A stretch of 64,000 nucleotides of DNA from Hellea sp039977295 (GTDB taxonomy: Bacteria; Pseudomonadota; Alphaproteobacteria; Caulobacterales; Maricaulaceae): contig JBDWDN010000009.1 in NCBI GenBank assembly GCA_039977295.1, forward strand, positions 310,001-374,000. Direction: 5' to 3'. The position numbers were made by a program, and so were the translations under genes. The notes below the pieces were generated by a model, which saw only the letters and a list, made by a program, of their open reading frames with translations, did no database searches and was not told the DNA's origin. Below are positions 50,731 to 60,658 of this stretch, one piece after another; the stretch's first letter is position 1; the number at the start of each line of letters is the position of its first letter.

Positions 50731-52101
50731 ATGAACCTCGTAAGTGACAACATATTAATTGATGATGGCAAGCAAATGCCGAGCTTTGATATGGCCTATC
50801 CCATGCTGAAGGGATTTGCGCTTGGAAACCCAAATGCCTGGACCAAGGGACAGCCGCATGATTATTATAAGCGCATGCGCGAGGACGCGCCCGTCATGTG
50901 GTCATCTATGCGCAAGGGCATATCTGGTTTTTGGTCTGTGTCGCGTTATGACGATATTAAAGCCGTTGAACTCGCGCCCAAAACATTTTCATCTGAACGC
51001 GGAAGCATGTTGCTCGCGGTCTCGCCTCGCAGTAAATGGCCCGGCGATAAATTGGTCCCCGCCTCTTTTAACTGCCTGATAAATCTCGATGCGCCCAGAC
51101 ATATGGAACTTCGCATTCAGCAAAAAGACTTCTTCATTCCCGCCTATGTTGCCAAAGTGCAAGAAAGGGTCGCTGCAAAAATTGACGCGCTTTTAGATAA
51201 TGCCGAACGCCTTGGCCCTGAGGTGGATTTTGTAAAAGTCTTTTCCCAAGAAGTGCCAATGTATACATTATGCGAAATGCTTGGCGTGGATGAAGCCGAC
51301 CGCCCAAAAATCCTCTATTGGATGCACCACCTTGAACTCGCCGAAAAATTTATTGCCAATCCCCTGCGGATGCTGTTGAAAAACCCGTTCTTTCCAAAGC
51401 GCTTCGCCAAAGCGATTAAAGACATGTTCGAATATGGCGAAGCCGTCATGGCCGATCGCCGCGCCAACCCCCGCGAAGATTTACTTACCGTTATTGCGCA
51501 GTCGCAATTAGGCGGAGAAGACCTGCCCCAAGAATATCTGGACGGCTCGTGGCTTCTGATTATCTTTGCCGGCAATGACACCTCTCGAAATTCTCTCTCG
51601 GGAACTATTCGCCTGCTCACACAATTCGAAGATCAAAGGCAAATGGTGATAAGCAACCCTGCCCTCATACCCAAGATGTCTCAAGAAGCCCTGCGCCTTG
51701 TCAGCCCCGTTCAATATATGCGCCGCACGGCCATGGAGGACACAGAAATTAGCGGCCAGAAAATAGCCAAGGACGAAAAAGTTGTCATGTGGTACGGCGC
51801 GGCCAATCGGGATCCCAGCATTTTCCCAAACCCGGATAAGTTCGACATGATGCGGCCCAATGTGGATAAACATCTCGCCTTTGGTCATGGCGTGCATAAA
51901 TGCCTCGGGAGCCGAATTGCGCAAATGCAGCTCAAACTATCCTATGAGAAAATACTAGAGCGTTTTCCCAATATACATTGGACAGGCAAACAGACCATAG
52001 CCCCAACCATCCTCGTCCACGCCGTTTCTAGCCTTAAAGTGAATCTTTACGGCCCGAATGGAAAACGCCCGACGCAGGTTCAGGTGGGTAGCCAAGATTA
52101 A
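50731..52101 (+). CDS. Cytochrome P450
   Basis: 456 residues. The I-helix oxygen-activation motif is FAGNDTSRNSLSG, the ExxR is QEALRLV and the haem-binding loop is LAFGHGVHKCLGSRIAQMQ (F-x2-G-x3-C-x-G). SPVQYMRRTAMEDTEISG is the typical K-helix to beta strand. The AGNDT/S type is shared with bacterial P450s of terpenes, alkanes and steroids (CYP108, 111, 124/125, 153 groups). It needs a ferredoxin and reductase, neither of which is adjacent. A second P450 lies 0.9 kb downstream. Confidence 0.93.
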   Translation: MNLVSDNILIDDGKQMPSFDMAYPMLKGFALGNPNAWTKGQPHDYYKRMREDAPVMWSSMRKGISGFWSVSRYDDIKAVELAPKTFSSERGSMLLAVSPRSKWPGDKLVPASFNCLINLDAPRHMELRIQQKDFFIPAYVAKVQERVAAKIDALLDNAERLGPEVDFVKVFSQEVPMYTLCEMLGVDEADRPKILYWMHHLELAEKFIANPLRMLLKNPFFPKRFAKAIKDMFEYGEAVMADRRANPREDLLTVIAQSQLGGEDLPQEYLDGSWLLIIFAGNDTSRNSLSGTIRLLTQFEDQRQMVISNPALIPKMSQEALRLVSPVQYMRRTAMEDTEISGQKIAKDEKVVMWYGAANRDPSIFPNPDKFDMMRPNVDKHLAFGHGVHKCLGSRIAQMQLKLSYEKILERFPNIHWTGKQTIAPTILVHAVSSLKVNLYGPNGKRPTQVQVGSQD

Positions 52102-52143
52102 TCTTTTAACGAAATCGTCGTTATTCTAAGTTACGGCTTTTTC

Positions 52144-52830
52144 ATGAATCAGCCTTACGATAAATACATTCCGATTATCTTTGATAATAATGGCGATCTC
52201 GGTTCAGGTCAATATTTCGAAGATGATATCGATTCACTCCGAGATAAAGTAGAGATTGAGTTAGAAGAAGAACCAACTTTACTTATAGATATCTTGCATA
52301 GTGCGTTCACTAATTTTGAGACCCATCTTTCAAGTTACACAGTGTATCAGCTTTCAAATGCCATTGATTATATTTTCAACCCAGGCTTAAGCAATTATGG
52401 CTTTGTATTTAAAGATGACACTGTTGATAGACGAAAACGCATTGAAGCACTGGATTCGCTATCTGATCTAATGCTCTTCATTTACGAAGACACCGCAGAA
52501 CCGATATTAGGACACCTAAGTCAATCAGTCCAAGACAAACGTAAGGATATTCTCAACGGCGTTTGCTATATGTTTTGGGATACCGCTACTATCCCGTATA
52601 ATTGCGACGAAGACATTAGAAATGCGTGTCTTGCAGTCATGGGAAGATGCGCTCGATCTAACAATATTGCTGTCGTCGAAGGCGCACTACATGGCCTCGG
52701 CCATGCCCAACGTTACAGCGATAAGAAATTAATAGAGAAATACATAGATGAGGCGAACCTTGGGACTAGCGAAAATTCAGAAGCTTTGCGCCGATATGCA
52801 CAGGCAGCAAAGCGTGGGAGGGTACTGTAA
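52144..52830 (+). CDS. Unknown helical protein between two P450 genes
   Basis: 228 residues, acidic at the start (GQYFEDDIDSLRDKVEIELE), then a series of helix pairs like HEAT or Armadillo repeats (DLMLFIYEDTAEPILGHLSQ, RNACLAVMGRCARSNNIAVV, EGALHGLGHAQRYSDKKLIE). The ribosome site is weak. It lies 42 bases after the first P450 gene and could be co-transcribed. No family recognised; a role in protein-protein contact is all the fold suggests. Confidence 0.6.
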   Translation: MNQPYDKYIPIIFDNNGDLGSGQYFEDDIDSLRDKVEIELEEEPTLLIDILHSAFTNFETHLSSYTVYQLSNAIDYIFNPGLSNYGFVFKDDTVDRRKRIEALDSLSDLMLFIYEDTAEPILGHLSQSVQDKRKDILNGVCYMFWDTATIPYNCDEDIRNACLAVMGRCARSNNIAVVEGALHGLGHAQRYSDKKLIEKYIDEANLGTSENSEALRRYAQAAKRGRVL

Positions 52831-53019
52831 AACTCCATTTAACTTCCCTACTTTATAGAATAACGGACTTCTCCGTCGTCTGCCATAACATAACTTTAAG
52901 CGATCAAACTGCTTTGCGTTGGGCTAGCGCAGTCTCAAACGGATATAAACTGGCCTAGCTTGACAATAATTTACACGCCACCCATAAATAATTTCATCAG
53001 AAATTTTGCGCGGTAATTT

Positions 53020-54285
53020 ATGTCCTTGTCTGAAACCTCCCCAAACTCAGCCGCGGCTACGCCCTTTCAAACCTATTACACACCCCAATCCGCAGAATAC
53101 CTCCACGATTTTAGGACCGTGGTTGACAGGCTTTTCACCAAGACGGAGGAGCGTATGGGGTGGTATGAGCCTTGGCAGGCTTGGATTGTAACATCTCATG
53201 ACCTTTGCAAAACCATTTTGGCCGATGAGCGCCTGACCCCAGATTTCATGAAATGGAAATTTGCCCCGCCAGAGCAAGCCGAAGCCGACAAAAATGATTT
53301 TGAGCGCATGCTCGACCATGCTCTATTCCGCCTTGACAAGCTTAGCCATCGCCGCGTTCGGCGCTTGGCCTCTATGGCCTTTTCCGCCCGCATGAGCGCG
53401 TCTATGGAACGTAAGATTAAGGACGTCGTAACCAAGGCTTTTGACCGGCTAAAGACCGAAGCTTACTTCAACGTTGCGGACACGCTTTCCATCGATATCC
53501 CGCGCGGGGCGATGTCCAGGTTGGTAGGCATTCCGCCGGAGAAGGACGAAGTATTCCACAAGCTCGGCTGGGCAATGGTGCGGTATAACGGCATTGCAAC
53601 AACAGGCGAAGACCGCTCAGAAATTCTACGCATCGCGCTCGAAGGCGTTGCCATGCTTCAAGGCGTCATCCAAGACCGCCGAAATCTATCTGATCCTGGC
53701 GATGATTTCATTGGCATGCTGCTGAAAGCTCAAGAAGGTGATGACCGCTTAAATGACTGGGAAATCCTAGGAATTGTAGCGGCGATGATTGCCGCAGGTA
53801 GCGATACGGCGGGCGATATGCACCCCACCCTGCTCTATGCCCTCCTATCCAATCCCACTCAATTTGATAGGCTTAAAGCCAATCCTGATCTCGCTAATAA
53901 TGCGATAACAGAGATTTTGCGTTATGAGGCCTTTGGCAAAACGGGCCTCCACCGCTTCGCGTTGGAAGAGGTGGAATTTGACGGCATTGCCGTCAAACGC
54001 GGCGAACAGATCATCATCGCGGCGCAGGCCGGCGGTCTTGATCCCGCGCAATGGGAGCGCCCGCTGGAACTCGACATAGAGCGCAACCTCAATGGAAACA
54101 TTGTCTTTGGCGTCGGCGCTCATGTCTGCGCTGGATTGTTCCTCGCCAGAATTCAGGCGCGGCTGATGCTTGAAGAATTTGCGCTGCGTTTCCCAAAGGC
54201 AGAACTCGCCGAGCCGCCCACCCGTGACCCGACGCATTACAATGCCCGCCACATTACCAAATTATTGATTAAGACGAATGTGTAG
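53020..54285 (+). CDS. Cytochrome P450 (second)
   Basis: 421 residues. I-helix MIAAGSDTAGDMHPT, ExxR in NAITEILRYE, haem loop IVFGVGAHVCAGLFLARIQA. The AGSDTAG helix and shorter length place it in a different P450 group from the gene at 50731. The weak ribosome site leaves the exact start unsure. No redox partner is adjacent. With the first P450, the acyl-CoA dehydrogenase and the Rieske oxygenase it suggests an oxidative degradation region. Confidence 0.92.
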   Translation: MSLSETSPNSAAATPFQTYYTPQSAEYLHDFRTVVDRLFTKTEERMGWYEPWQAWIVTSHDLCKTILADERLTPDFMKWKFAPPEQAEADKNDFERMLDHALFRLDKLSHRRVRRLASMAFSARMSASMERKIKDVVTKAFDRLKTEAYFNVADTLSIDIPRGAMSRLVGIPPEKDEVFHKLGWAMVRYNGIATTGEDRSEILRIALEGVAMLQGVIQDRRNLSDPGDDFIGMLLKAQEGDDRLNDWEILGIVAAMIAAGSDTAGDMHPTLLYALLSNPTQFDRLKANPDLANNAITEILRYEAFGKTGLHRFALEEVEFDGIAVKRGEQIIIAAQAGGLDPAQWERPLELDIERNLNGNIVFGVGAHVCAGLFLARIQARLMLEEFALRFPKAELAEPPTRDPTHYNARHITKLLIKTNV

Positions 54286-54418
54286 GATCTGGAACCTTTA
54301 GAGATTGGACCTTAGAAACCTCTTTTGCACAAGTGCTTTATCTTGGCGAAATGTTTGGGCTTGCAACTTTTTTTAAAGTACCTATCCCAAATAACTGATA
54401 CCGAAAGTAAGGTTTATT

Positions 54419-57400
54419 ATGTATTTTGGAATTAAAGCTATGAAGCACATGTCGCTTTTATCGATTTTACTTTGCACGACATTATTAGCTTGTAGCCCCA
54501 GCGGGGAGGTTGAGTCTGATAAGACGCCGTCCGAAATCGCTACAAGCGCGCCCTCAAAAGCTGAAACATCCAAAGCCAGAACGGAAATATCAAGTCTTGT
54601 TCAAAAAGCGGACATTCCAAACTGGGTCGAATTACAGGCGCTTCCAGAATTTCCCGAAGAAAGTTTGGACCTTATCAAGAACGGTGTTGCTTATATAACC
54701 AAAGAGGACAGATATCATGTCACCGACACAGGATATAAATATTTCTACAGGTTAGCTTACAAAGTCACAGACCGTAAAGGACTCGAGTCAGCTGCACAGA
54801 TCCAGAGAACATTTGATCCTGAACTGGGAAGCCTGACCTATAATTTCGTCAAAGTGATAAGAGATGGGAAAACCACAGATAGGCTTCCAGATCTTAGTAT
54901 CCAGGAATTACAGCGCGAGGACGGATTATCTGACGGTTTAGTCGATGGTGATATTACATCCCTCATACACCTGGAAGACATTCGCGTCGGCGACATTATT
55001 GAATATGGATATTCCAGCGAATACCTCTCACCCCTATGGCCAGGGCATTTTTTCAATAATGTTTCAATCAGTTATGGCGTACCACTCGCATCCCAGATTT
55101 ATGAAATATCAGTGCCTGAAGACACAACTCTGAATCTGGATGTGATTAATTCTAAGGTTCGGCCTAAGATCTCTAGAGCAAACCAACGTACAACATATAA
55201 ATACGAAATAAAAAATGCAGCCGTCGATAAAAAAGTTAGCAATGTTCCGGTAGGCGTCATTACCGATCCTTATTTGCTAATGAGTACGATGCAATCCTGG
55301 CAGGAGGTCAGTGAGTGGGGCGTTGGTGTTTATGACGTCGATTTGACGTTACCCAAGGACTATAACTCGACAATTAGATCGCTCAAAATGTCGGCTAAAA
55401 CCGCGGAGGGCCGTATGGTTGCCGCGTTAAAACAGGTTCAAAATGACATCCGGTATTTGGGCATTGAGAGCGGTATTAATTCTCACAAACCCCGCATTCC
55501 TAATGTTACACTTTCAAAAGGATATGGTGATTGCAAAGATAAGGCTGTCCTTCTAATTGCGACCCTGCGCAAACTTGGCATTTCGGCCCACCCGGCATTA
55601 GTTTCTATAGACTCCGGCAAAATCTTACCACAGCTATTACCCTCTATTAATAATTTCGATCATGTCATCGTCATGGCTGAAATTGATGGAAAATCATATT
55701 GGTTAGATCCAACTTTGACCTATCAAGCGGGCTCGGAAGATACGCTTACGGTCCCTGATTATGGCTATGTCTTACCCCTTAAGACGGGTCAGTCAAACAT
55801 TGTCGAGATTGTAATTACTCCGCCATCGAACCCAACAACCCATGTTACAGAAACATATAGATTGGAAGAAGATGGTTCCATGAGCCTTAAAGCAGATACG
55901 GTTTATCGCGGCGCTAGTGCAGATTCGATGCGCCGAAGCATTATCAAAAGCGGACTTGAAGCCACCTCTAATACCTACCTCAATTATTACGCAGATTTCT
56001 ATCCTGGTTTATCATTGCAAGACAAAATGATTACATCTGACGACCAAGAGTTGAACTTATTTTCAATCCATGAATCCTATTATCTCTCAGCTGATGATTT
56101 TGAAACAAACGAAATAAATGATAAGCTTTATATAAAAGCTGCAACTTTGGAAAATCAAATTCCAGCCAGTATTGAAGCAGATAGAGAGGTCAAACTCGGT
56201 CTCAACAAGAATACCTTTTTGCAACACACAATGATAATTGAAACGCCTGGAAAACAGTTCATGGCACCTGATAGTTTAACCGTAGAAACGGCAGGCATCA
56301 CATTTTCAAGAGAATATAGCTCTAAAAATGAGGCTTTGACGATCGATTACATTTTGAAAATTGACGAATCCTCCGTGCCTTTAACGAGCGCGAGAGACGT
56401 CACGGAATTGGCGGATAAAGTTGCAGAAGAAATCCAACGAAATGTTTATCCTAAGGCCGCAACTCAGAAGCTCTCTAAACGGATTGGGTTGAACGGTGAG
56501 GTTCCCGAAAATATTGATGCTGAACTGACCGTTATAAATGGGCTCTTAATGAAGAAGGAGAATGTGGAGGTTTTAGAACGTCTGAATAAGCTTGAAGCTG
56601 ACTATACAAAAAACGACCCTTTGCGCGGATATATTCAATATTTACGCGGAGCCGTTTTGATTGACCTTAAAAGAAAGAAAGCTGCCATTACAGCTTTTGA
56701 CGAGGCTTTCTCGCTATTTGACCCTGATAAGTCGGATATTTATTTTAGCTATGTGAGCTTGCTTTATGAGGATGAGCAAAATCTAAAGGCCGTGGACATC
56801 ATCGAGCGTTTATTTTCGGTTCACCCCGAAGCTATCAAAAAAGTGAATTATAAATGGCTTTGGAATCTATATGGCGAAGTGTTTAGAGCCGAAGAGGTAG
56901 CGGCTTATGAAGACGTTATGATTGCCACGGCGAAGGCGCAACTAGAATATGTTGATGACATCGATGAAACAGATCGGGCATTCGAAATTGTAATCCCTAT
57001 ACTGGTTCGCAAAGGCGAAATTGAAACCGCAAAACCCTTTTTGCAATATTTGAAAAATCCTTCAAACATTCGGGACATTCTTATTGATAAAGAACTGGAA
57101 AAAATTTGGCCGCATGTCTCCAAAATTGCCGGATCAGATTTGTCACTCGCAATTGAGAACTACATTCAGCACACAGCAGAGCCTGCTCTGAAAGATGATG
57201 CGGACTTTAAAACAAAGTCCCAATACCTCTATGCCCTCTATCAAGGCGGACGCTTGGAAGAAGCGAAGGCATTTGGCGAGAAAGCTCTGGAAAACTGGTC
57301 CCGTATTGATGCTGTGGGAATGGACGCATATTGGCATGTAGCTGGCTATGCCTCCATATTCTCTGGTTTAGGGCAATCTGAGAAAGCCGACGAAATTCTC

Positions 57401-57940
57401 GAGGCCCTCTTGAAAGACCGTCTCAAAGACAATCCAGAACTGATCGGTATCGCCATTAACCGTGTAGATTTGCTTGTGTGGAACGGACATTTTCAAAAGG
57501 CGATAAAGCTTGTCGAGAGTTACGAAGCGGATGAAGATTTTCAAACAAATGACTATGGATGGGTCTCCCTGCACCAGTCACGTGCTTGCGCGATGTTTGA
57601 AGAAGGTGAGAAGAAGAAGGCGCTAGAGTATTACGCTGAGAAAACTAAAGATATTTCCAGTGAAAACCTCCCTGCTCATTTTCTAGCAATGGTATGTATG
57701 GATGAGTTTGACGAAGCTGCTACAGTTCTTAAAGAACGGCTTGAATCTGAACTGCACAGAGAAACTACGCTGCCGGTATTTTCAACGATGAATGACCGGA
57801 AAAACCCAAATCCATATCAAGTTAAATTTATGAAAAAGATAAAAGCCGTTGCCGCTCGCCCAGATGTTATGGAGGTCTTTGAGAAATACGGCCGCTCTAT
57901 TTATATTAATGGCCCAAGCGAATATTGGGAGGAGTATTAA
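54419..57940 (+). CDS. DUF3857 - transglutaminase-like - TPR lipoprotein
   Basis: 1173 residues. Start at the ATG at 54419, with TAAGG at good spacing. The signal peptide ends in a lipobox (LCTTLLAC), so it is lipid-anchored. Residues about 70-250 are a DUF3857 beta domain (RYHVTDTGYKYFYRLAYKVT). A transglutaminase-like cysteine-protease fold follows: Cys about 373 in YGDCKDKAVLLIATLRKLGI, His in FDHVIVMAEID, Asp in YWLDPT, the complete Cys-His-Asp triad. Residues 430-650 form another beta domain, and 650-1170 are TPR repeats. This is the standard arrangement of large DUF3857 proteins, but with an unusually long TPR tail. Probable periplasmic enzyme or scaffold on the outer-membrane side. Confidence 0.87.
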   Translation: MYFGIKAMKHMSLLSILLCTTLLACSPSGEVESDKTPSEIATSAPSKAETSKARTEISSLVQKADIPNWVELQALPEFPEESLDLIKNGVAYITKEDRYHVTDTGYKYFYRLAYKVTDRKGLESAAQIQRTFDPELGSLTYNFVKVIRDGKTTDRLPDLSIQELQREDGLSDGLVDGDITSLIHLEDIRVGDIIEYGYSSEYLSPLWPGHFFNNVSISYGVPLASQIYEISVPEDTTLNLDVINSKVRPKISRANQRTTYKYEIKNAAVDKKVSNVPVGVITDPYLLMSTMQSWQEVSEWGVGVYDVDLTLPKDYNSTIRSLKMSAKTAEGRMVAALKQVQNDIRYLGIESGINSHKPRIPNVTLSKGYGDCKDKAVLLIATLRKLGISAHPALVSIDSGKILPQLLPSINNFDHVIVMAEIDGKSYWLDPTLTYQAGSEDTLTVPDYGYVLPLKTGQSNIVEIVITPPSNPTTHVTETYRLEEDGSMSLKADTVYRGASADSMRRSIIKSGLEATSNTYLNYYADFYPGLSLQDKMITSDDQELNLFSIHESYYLSADDFETNEINDKLYIKAATLENQIPASIEADREVKLGLNKNTFLQHTMIIETPGKQFMAPDSLTVETAGITFSREYSSKNEALTIDYILKIDESSVPLTSARDVTELADKVAEEIQRNVYPKAATQKLSKRIGLNGEVPENIDAELTVINGLLMKKENVEVLERLNKLEADYTKNDPLRGYIQYLRGAVLIDLKRKKAAITAFDEAFSLFDPDKSDIYFSYVSLLYEDEQNLKAVDIIERLFSVHPEAIKKVNYKWLWNLYGEVFRAEEVAAYEDVMIATAKAQLEYVDDIDETDRAFEIVIPILVRKGEIETAKPFLQYLKNPSNIRDILIDKELEKIWPHVSKIAGSDLSLAIENYIQHTAEPALKDDADFKTKSQYLYALYQGGRLEEAKAFGEKALENWSRIDAVGMDAYWHVAGYASIFSGLGQSEKADEILEALLKDRLKDNPELIGIAINRVDLLVWNGHFQKAIKLVESYEADEDFQTNDYGWVSLHQSRACAMFEEGEKKKALEYYAEKTKDISSENLPAHFLAMVCMDEFDEAATVLKERLESELHRETTLPVFSTMNDRKNPNPYQVKFMKKIKAVAARPDVMEVFEKYGRSIYINGPSEYWEEY

Positions 57941-57946
57941 GTTTAA

Positions 57947-57962
57947 AGCTCATTGCTGAGCT
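57947..57962 (+). other. Hairpin after the DUF3857 gene
   Basis: AGCTCA-TTGC-TGAGCT is a perfect 6-bp stem six bases after the stop codon. No T-run follows, so it is not a standard terminator, but it may protect the 3' end or pause transcription. Confidence 0.35.
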
Positions 57963-58103
57963 GACTGCCTCCGCCGGATCACAGTCATAGCTCCGATATA
58001 GGCGCTTTGACGGTTTGGAAATTTTCGAAATAAATGTTGTCGAGCATCATGGGTCCGAAGACGATTTCAAATTCATCTTATGTCTTATTATAGCGCGAGT
58101 TTA

Positions 58104-58358
58104 TTATGTTCCGGTTTCGCGTAAAGCTATCGTAGACAGCTAGAGAAGCATGACCATACGGGCCTCTGGTAAGGTGTGGTCGCCAATCCGAAGAGCTAGA
58201 GCGGTAATGTTGTGGTCATCATCATATGGTTCTGCAATACGGTCTGAGAAATCCTAGAGCGGCTGCTCGATCGCCCGCCAGTACACCTTGCGCCAGTCAG
58301 CAAAAGTCTGCCAGCTATACAATGCCCCAAAAGCCCACCAAGGAAAACACTCAGCCAT
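58104..58358 (-). pseudogene. Decayed small gene with two in-frame stops
   Basis: Read on the minus strand from ATG 58358, 85 codons hold a plausible protein broken by TAG at codons 35 and 73. It starts MAECFPWWAFGALYSWQTFA and continues YWRAIEQPL, stop, DFSDRIAEPYDDDHNITALA and LRIGDHTLPEARMVMLL, stop. It ends in a double TAA. Amino-acid use looks coding. The family is not recognised. It fills part of the 521-base gap at 57941-58461, in which I see no intact gene. Confidence 0.35.
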
Positions 58359-58400
58359 GTCTTCGTAGCAGGAATTTAAACCAAATTTTTTATGGATTTG

Positions 58401-58420
58401 ACGTTTGACAGTTCAAACGT
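58401..58420. repeat. Perfect inverted repeat in the 58-kb gap
   Basis: ACGTTTGA-CAGT-TCAAACGT is an 8-bp perfect inverted repeat with a 4-nt loop, 40 bases from the decayed gene's start and 42 bases beyond the stop of the gene at 58462. A T-run begins 13 bases to its right. It may be a weak terminator or an old operator. Confidence 0.45.
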
Positions 58421-58461
58421 TGGGTCAGTGCATTTTTAATGCGTAAGTTGGCCAAATTAAG

Positions 58462-58947
58462 CTACGTCTCATCCTGTGCCAAAGGAACACACCGCACGAC
58501 AATCACCCCCAAACACAGACACGCGATTACGGCCACTAAAGAAACCTTGGTGAGCACCACAAAGGTTAGCAATCCGGTCTTCACTGCAGGCAGCACCGCA
58601 TCAAAGGCAGGGATTAAAAAGCCCGCCTCGCCCGTTTTTATGCCTTTAAGAAACTCTGTCTTAAAGGCGGATACGAAATTTGGGAGAGGTATGACAAGCA
58701 AACTCGTCAACAGACCCGCAAGTCCCCCGCGAAGGTAGTTGCTTGCTTTACGGTGGATGAGGCCCCACACGGCATAGCTGACGCATGCTGTCCCAATGGC
58801 CAAAACAGCTGCAATTTTCACAACATCAAGGACGAGATCAGATTGACCGCGCAACTGATAGGCCGCCATAGCGGCCCCAAACAAAGTCGCGAGGATTGTC
58901 GCCGCCCCCGTGAAAGCCGCGCGGCGAGAATAGTGATTAACGGTCAT
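58462..58947 (-). CDS. Small membrane protein of unknown function
   Basis: 161 residues with four membrane helices (FTGAATILATLFGAAMAAYQ, IAAVLAIGTACVSYAVWGLI, LAGLLTSLLVIPLPNFVSAF, TFVVLTKVSLVAVIACLCLG). The long charged loop holds KTEFLKGIKTGEAGF. No ribosome site stands out, but the frame and hydrophobic pattern look real. It lies 52 bases after the SPFH gene on the same strand and may be its partner. No family recognised. Confidence 0.6.
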   Translation of the reverse strand: MTVNHYSRRAAFTGAATILATLFGAAMAAYQLRGQSDLVLDVVKIAAVLAIGTACVSYAVWGLIHRKASNYLRGGLAGLLTSLLVIPLPNFVSAFKTEFLKGIKTGEAGFLIPAFDAVLPAVKTGLLTFVVLTKVSLVAVIACLCLGVIVVRCVPLAQDET

Positions 58948-58999
58948 CGCTTAAGAACATGAAATAAGGAACGCTTATCGTGCCCTCTTATTCCGGTCA

Positions 59000-60433
59000 C
59001 TAGCCTTGAGGTTTGTAATTTATTGTTGGCGCTGTTTTCGCCGCGGGCGATGCTTTCGGTTTCGCTTTGGCTTTTGTTGCCGTCTTGCTTGTGGCAGCCT
59101 TGCTTGAAGACGCTTTAGCTCTGGTTCTCGCGGTTGGCGGTTTCGTCTTAAGCGTCTTGGACAATATATCCGCGCCAAACTCAGACTGGGCAAAGGCTTC
59201 GACGGCGGAGGCGATTTGCGTGCCGCCATTAGACGAGAATAAATCCATGACTTGAGTCATCCCCCCCGTGGAGGATCCGGAATTGGCGATAACTTTAACA
59301 TCAGCATTCTGAAGCGCTTGGGCTTGGTGGCTACCAACAATCTCATAGGCGTCAATGGCCTCAATATTTTGGAGATAGTTCTGGAAACCTTCATTCGCGC
59401 CAATCTCTTTCGCCAGAGCGATTTTGGCTTGAACAGGGGCCAGTTGAAACAGTTTCTCTGCTTCGGCGGTCGCCTCACCCATTGCTCTCACACCATCGGC
59501 ATCGCGCTGAACTTTGATGAGGTCACCTTCGGCGATCAGGGTTTTGGTTTCTTTATCCTGAGACGCAGCAACGATCTGTTCTTCCTTTGTAATTTCGGCT
59601 TGGCGAACGATCTCAACCTTTTTCACGGCCATGTCGTTTTCTGCGGTAAGTTTTTGCGCAATAAGAATTTCTTGACGCGCGGATTCATTTGCAATGCCAA
59701 CGGCTTTATCTTTATCAGCCGTGCGCTGCCCGACGAGTAGCAAAGCGTCTTGAGTACTAACATCAACATCGCGTTTGGCATCAATCTCGGCTTGTTCAGA
59801 ATCGCGTCTGTTCTTGGCGACTTCAACGCGGGACTCTTTCTCAATAGCCGATTTTTTCATGGCCATAATATTGGAAATAACATTGGAGTCATTTGCGTCA
59901 CGAATATCCATAAGCTCCATCGTTTTGACAGATTCTACACCCCACTCCTTAAGCTGGTCCCTGACTTCTTCGGTGAATTGATCGCCAAAAGTCGATCGCT
60001 CCAACATGATGGTGTTGATGTCTGCCGAAGCGAGAACTTTGCGAACGGCGCCTTGAACGATCAGGCGCAGTTGATTGTTCAGCTCATCAACCGACTCCAC
60101 ACGTTTGGCAGCAAGGTTCGTATCTTTGATAGCAAAAAATGCTGTCACATCGACAATGAACGGCACGCGGTCTGTATCATAAGCGTCATAATTTTTGAGC
60201 GACAAATCAAAGTTAGAGACTGGCAATTTAATCACGGCCACGCCGAGGAGCGGCACAAAGGATGGCCATGCCCAATAAACGTTGGACTTATGACCCGTCC
60301 CATAAGACGTCGTTTTTTTACGGGATTGAACAATATGTACCATATTGGTCGGCACGACACGCCGAAGCAATATGGACAAAATGACCGCTAGGATAAGTAG
60401 CGCAACTGGAATTACTAGAAGTTCGAAAGACAT
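59000..60433 (-). CDS. SPFH/flotillin-like (band 7) membrane protein
   Basis: 477 residues. One N-terminal membrane helix (LLVIPVALLILAVILSILLR), then the SPFH domain (TNMVHIVQSRKKTTSYGTGH, VPFIVDVTAFFAIKDTNLAA, VRKVLASADINTIMLERSTF). A long coiled coil follows, rich in Ala, Glu and Lys, with the flotillin-type EIANESARQEILIAQKL pattern. The last 60 residues are a Lys/Ala-rich tail (RTRAKASSSKAATSKTATKA) typical of nucleic-acid- or anion-binding tails and unusual for flotillins. AAGGG precedes the ATG. Likely organises membrane microdomains or binds a partner such as the small membrane protein downstream. Confidence 0.85.
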   Translation of the reverse strand: MSFELLVIPVALLILAVILSILLRRVVPTNMVHIVQSRKKTTSYGTGHKSNVYWAWPSFVPLLGVAVIKLPVSNFDLSLKNYDAYDTDRVPFIVDVTAFFAIKDTNLAAKRVESVDELNNQLRLIVQGAVRKVLASADINTIMLERSTFGDQFTEEVRDQLKEWGVESVKTMELMDIRDANDSNVISNIMAMKKSAIEKESRVEVAKNRRDSEQAEIDAKRDVDVSTQDALLLVGQRTADKDKAVGIANESARQEILIAQKLTAENDMAVKKVEIVRQAEITKEEQIVAASQDKETKTLIAEGDLIKVQRDADGVRAMGEATAEAEKLFQLAPVQAKIALAKEIGANEGFQNYLQNIEAIDAYEIVGSHQAQALQNADVKVIANSGSSTGGMTQVMDLFSSNGGTQIASAVEAFAQSEFGADILSKTLKTKPPTARTRAKASSSKAATSKTATKAKAKPKASPAAKTAPTINYKPQG

Positions 60434-60658
60434 TTGGCGTTCCCTTAATAAGTAGATTTTTATTGTCCACTAAACTTAAATCGGGACGTGTAATCCCACG
60501 CTTTTAGTCACTTTAGGTTAAAAGAGCGTGTCTATTCTGAAAGAAGGACGCCTTCGTCTATAAATTAATGGTATTTGTGATATAGATGTAAAGCTGAAGC
60601 ATTATTGACCTATATGCGTTGATATTGTGATCCGTATCCCCTACCCTTCTCTCAATGC

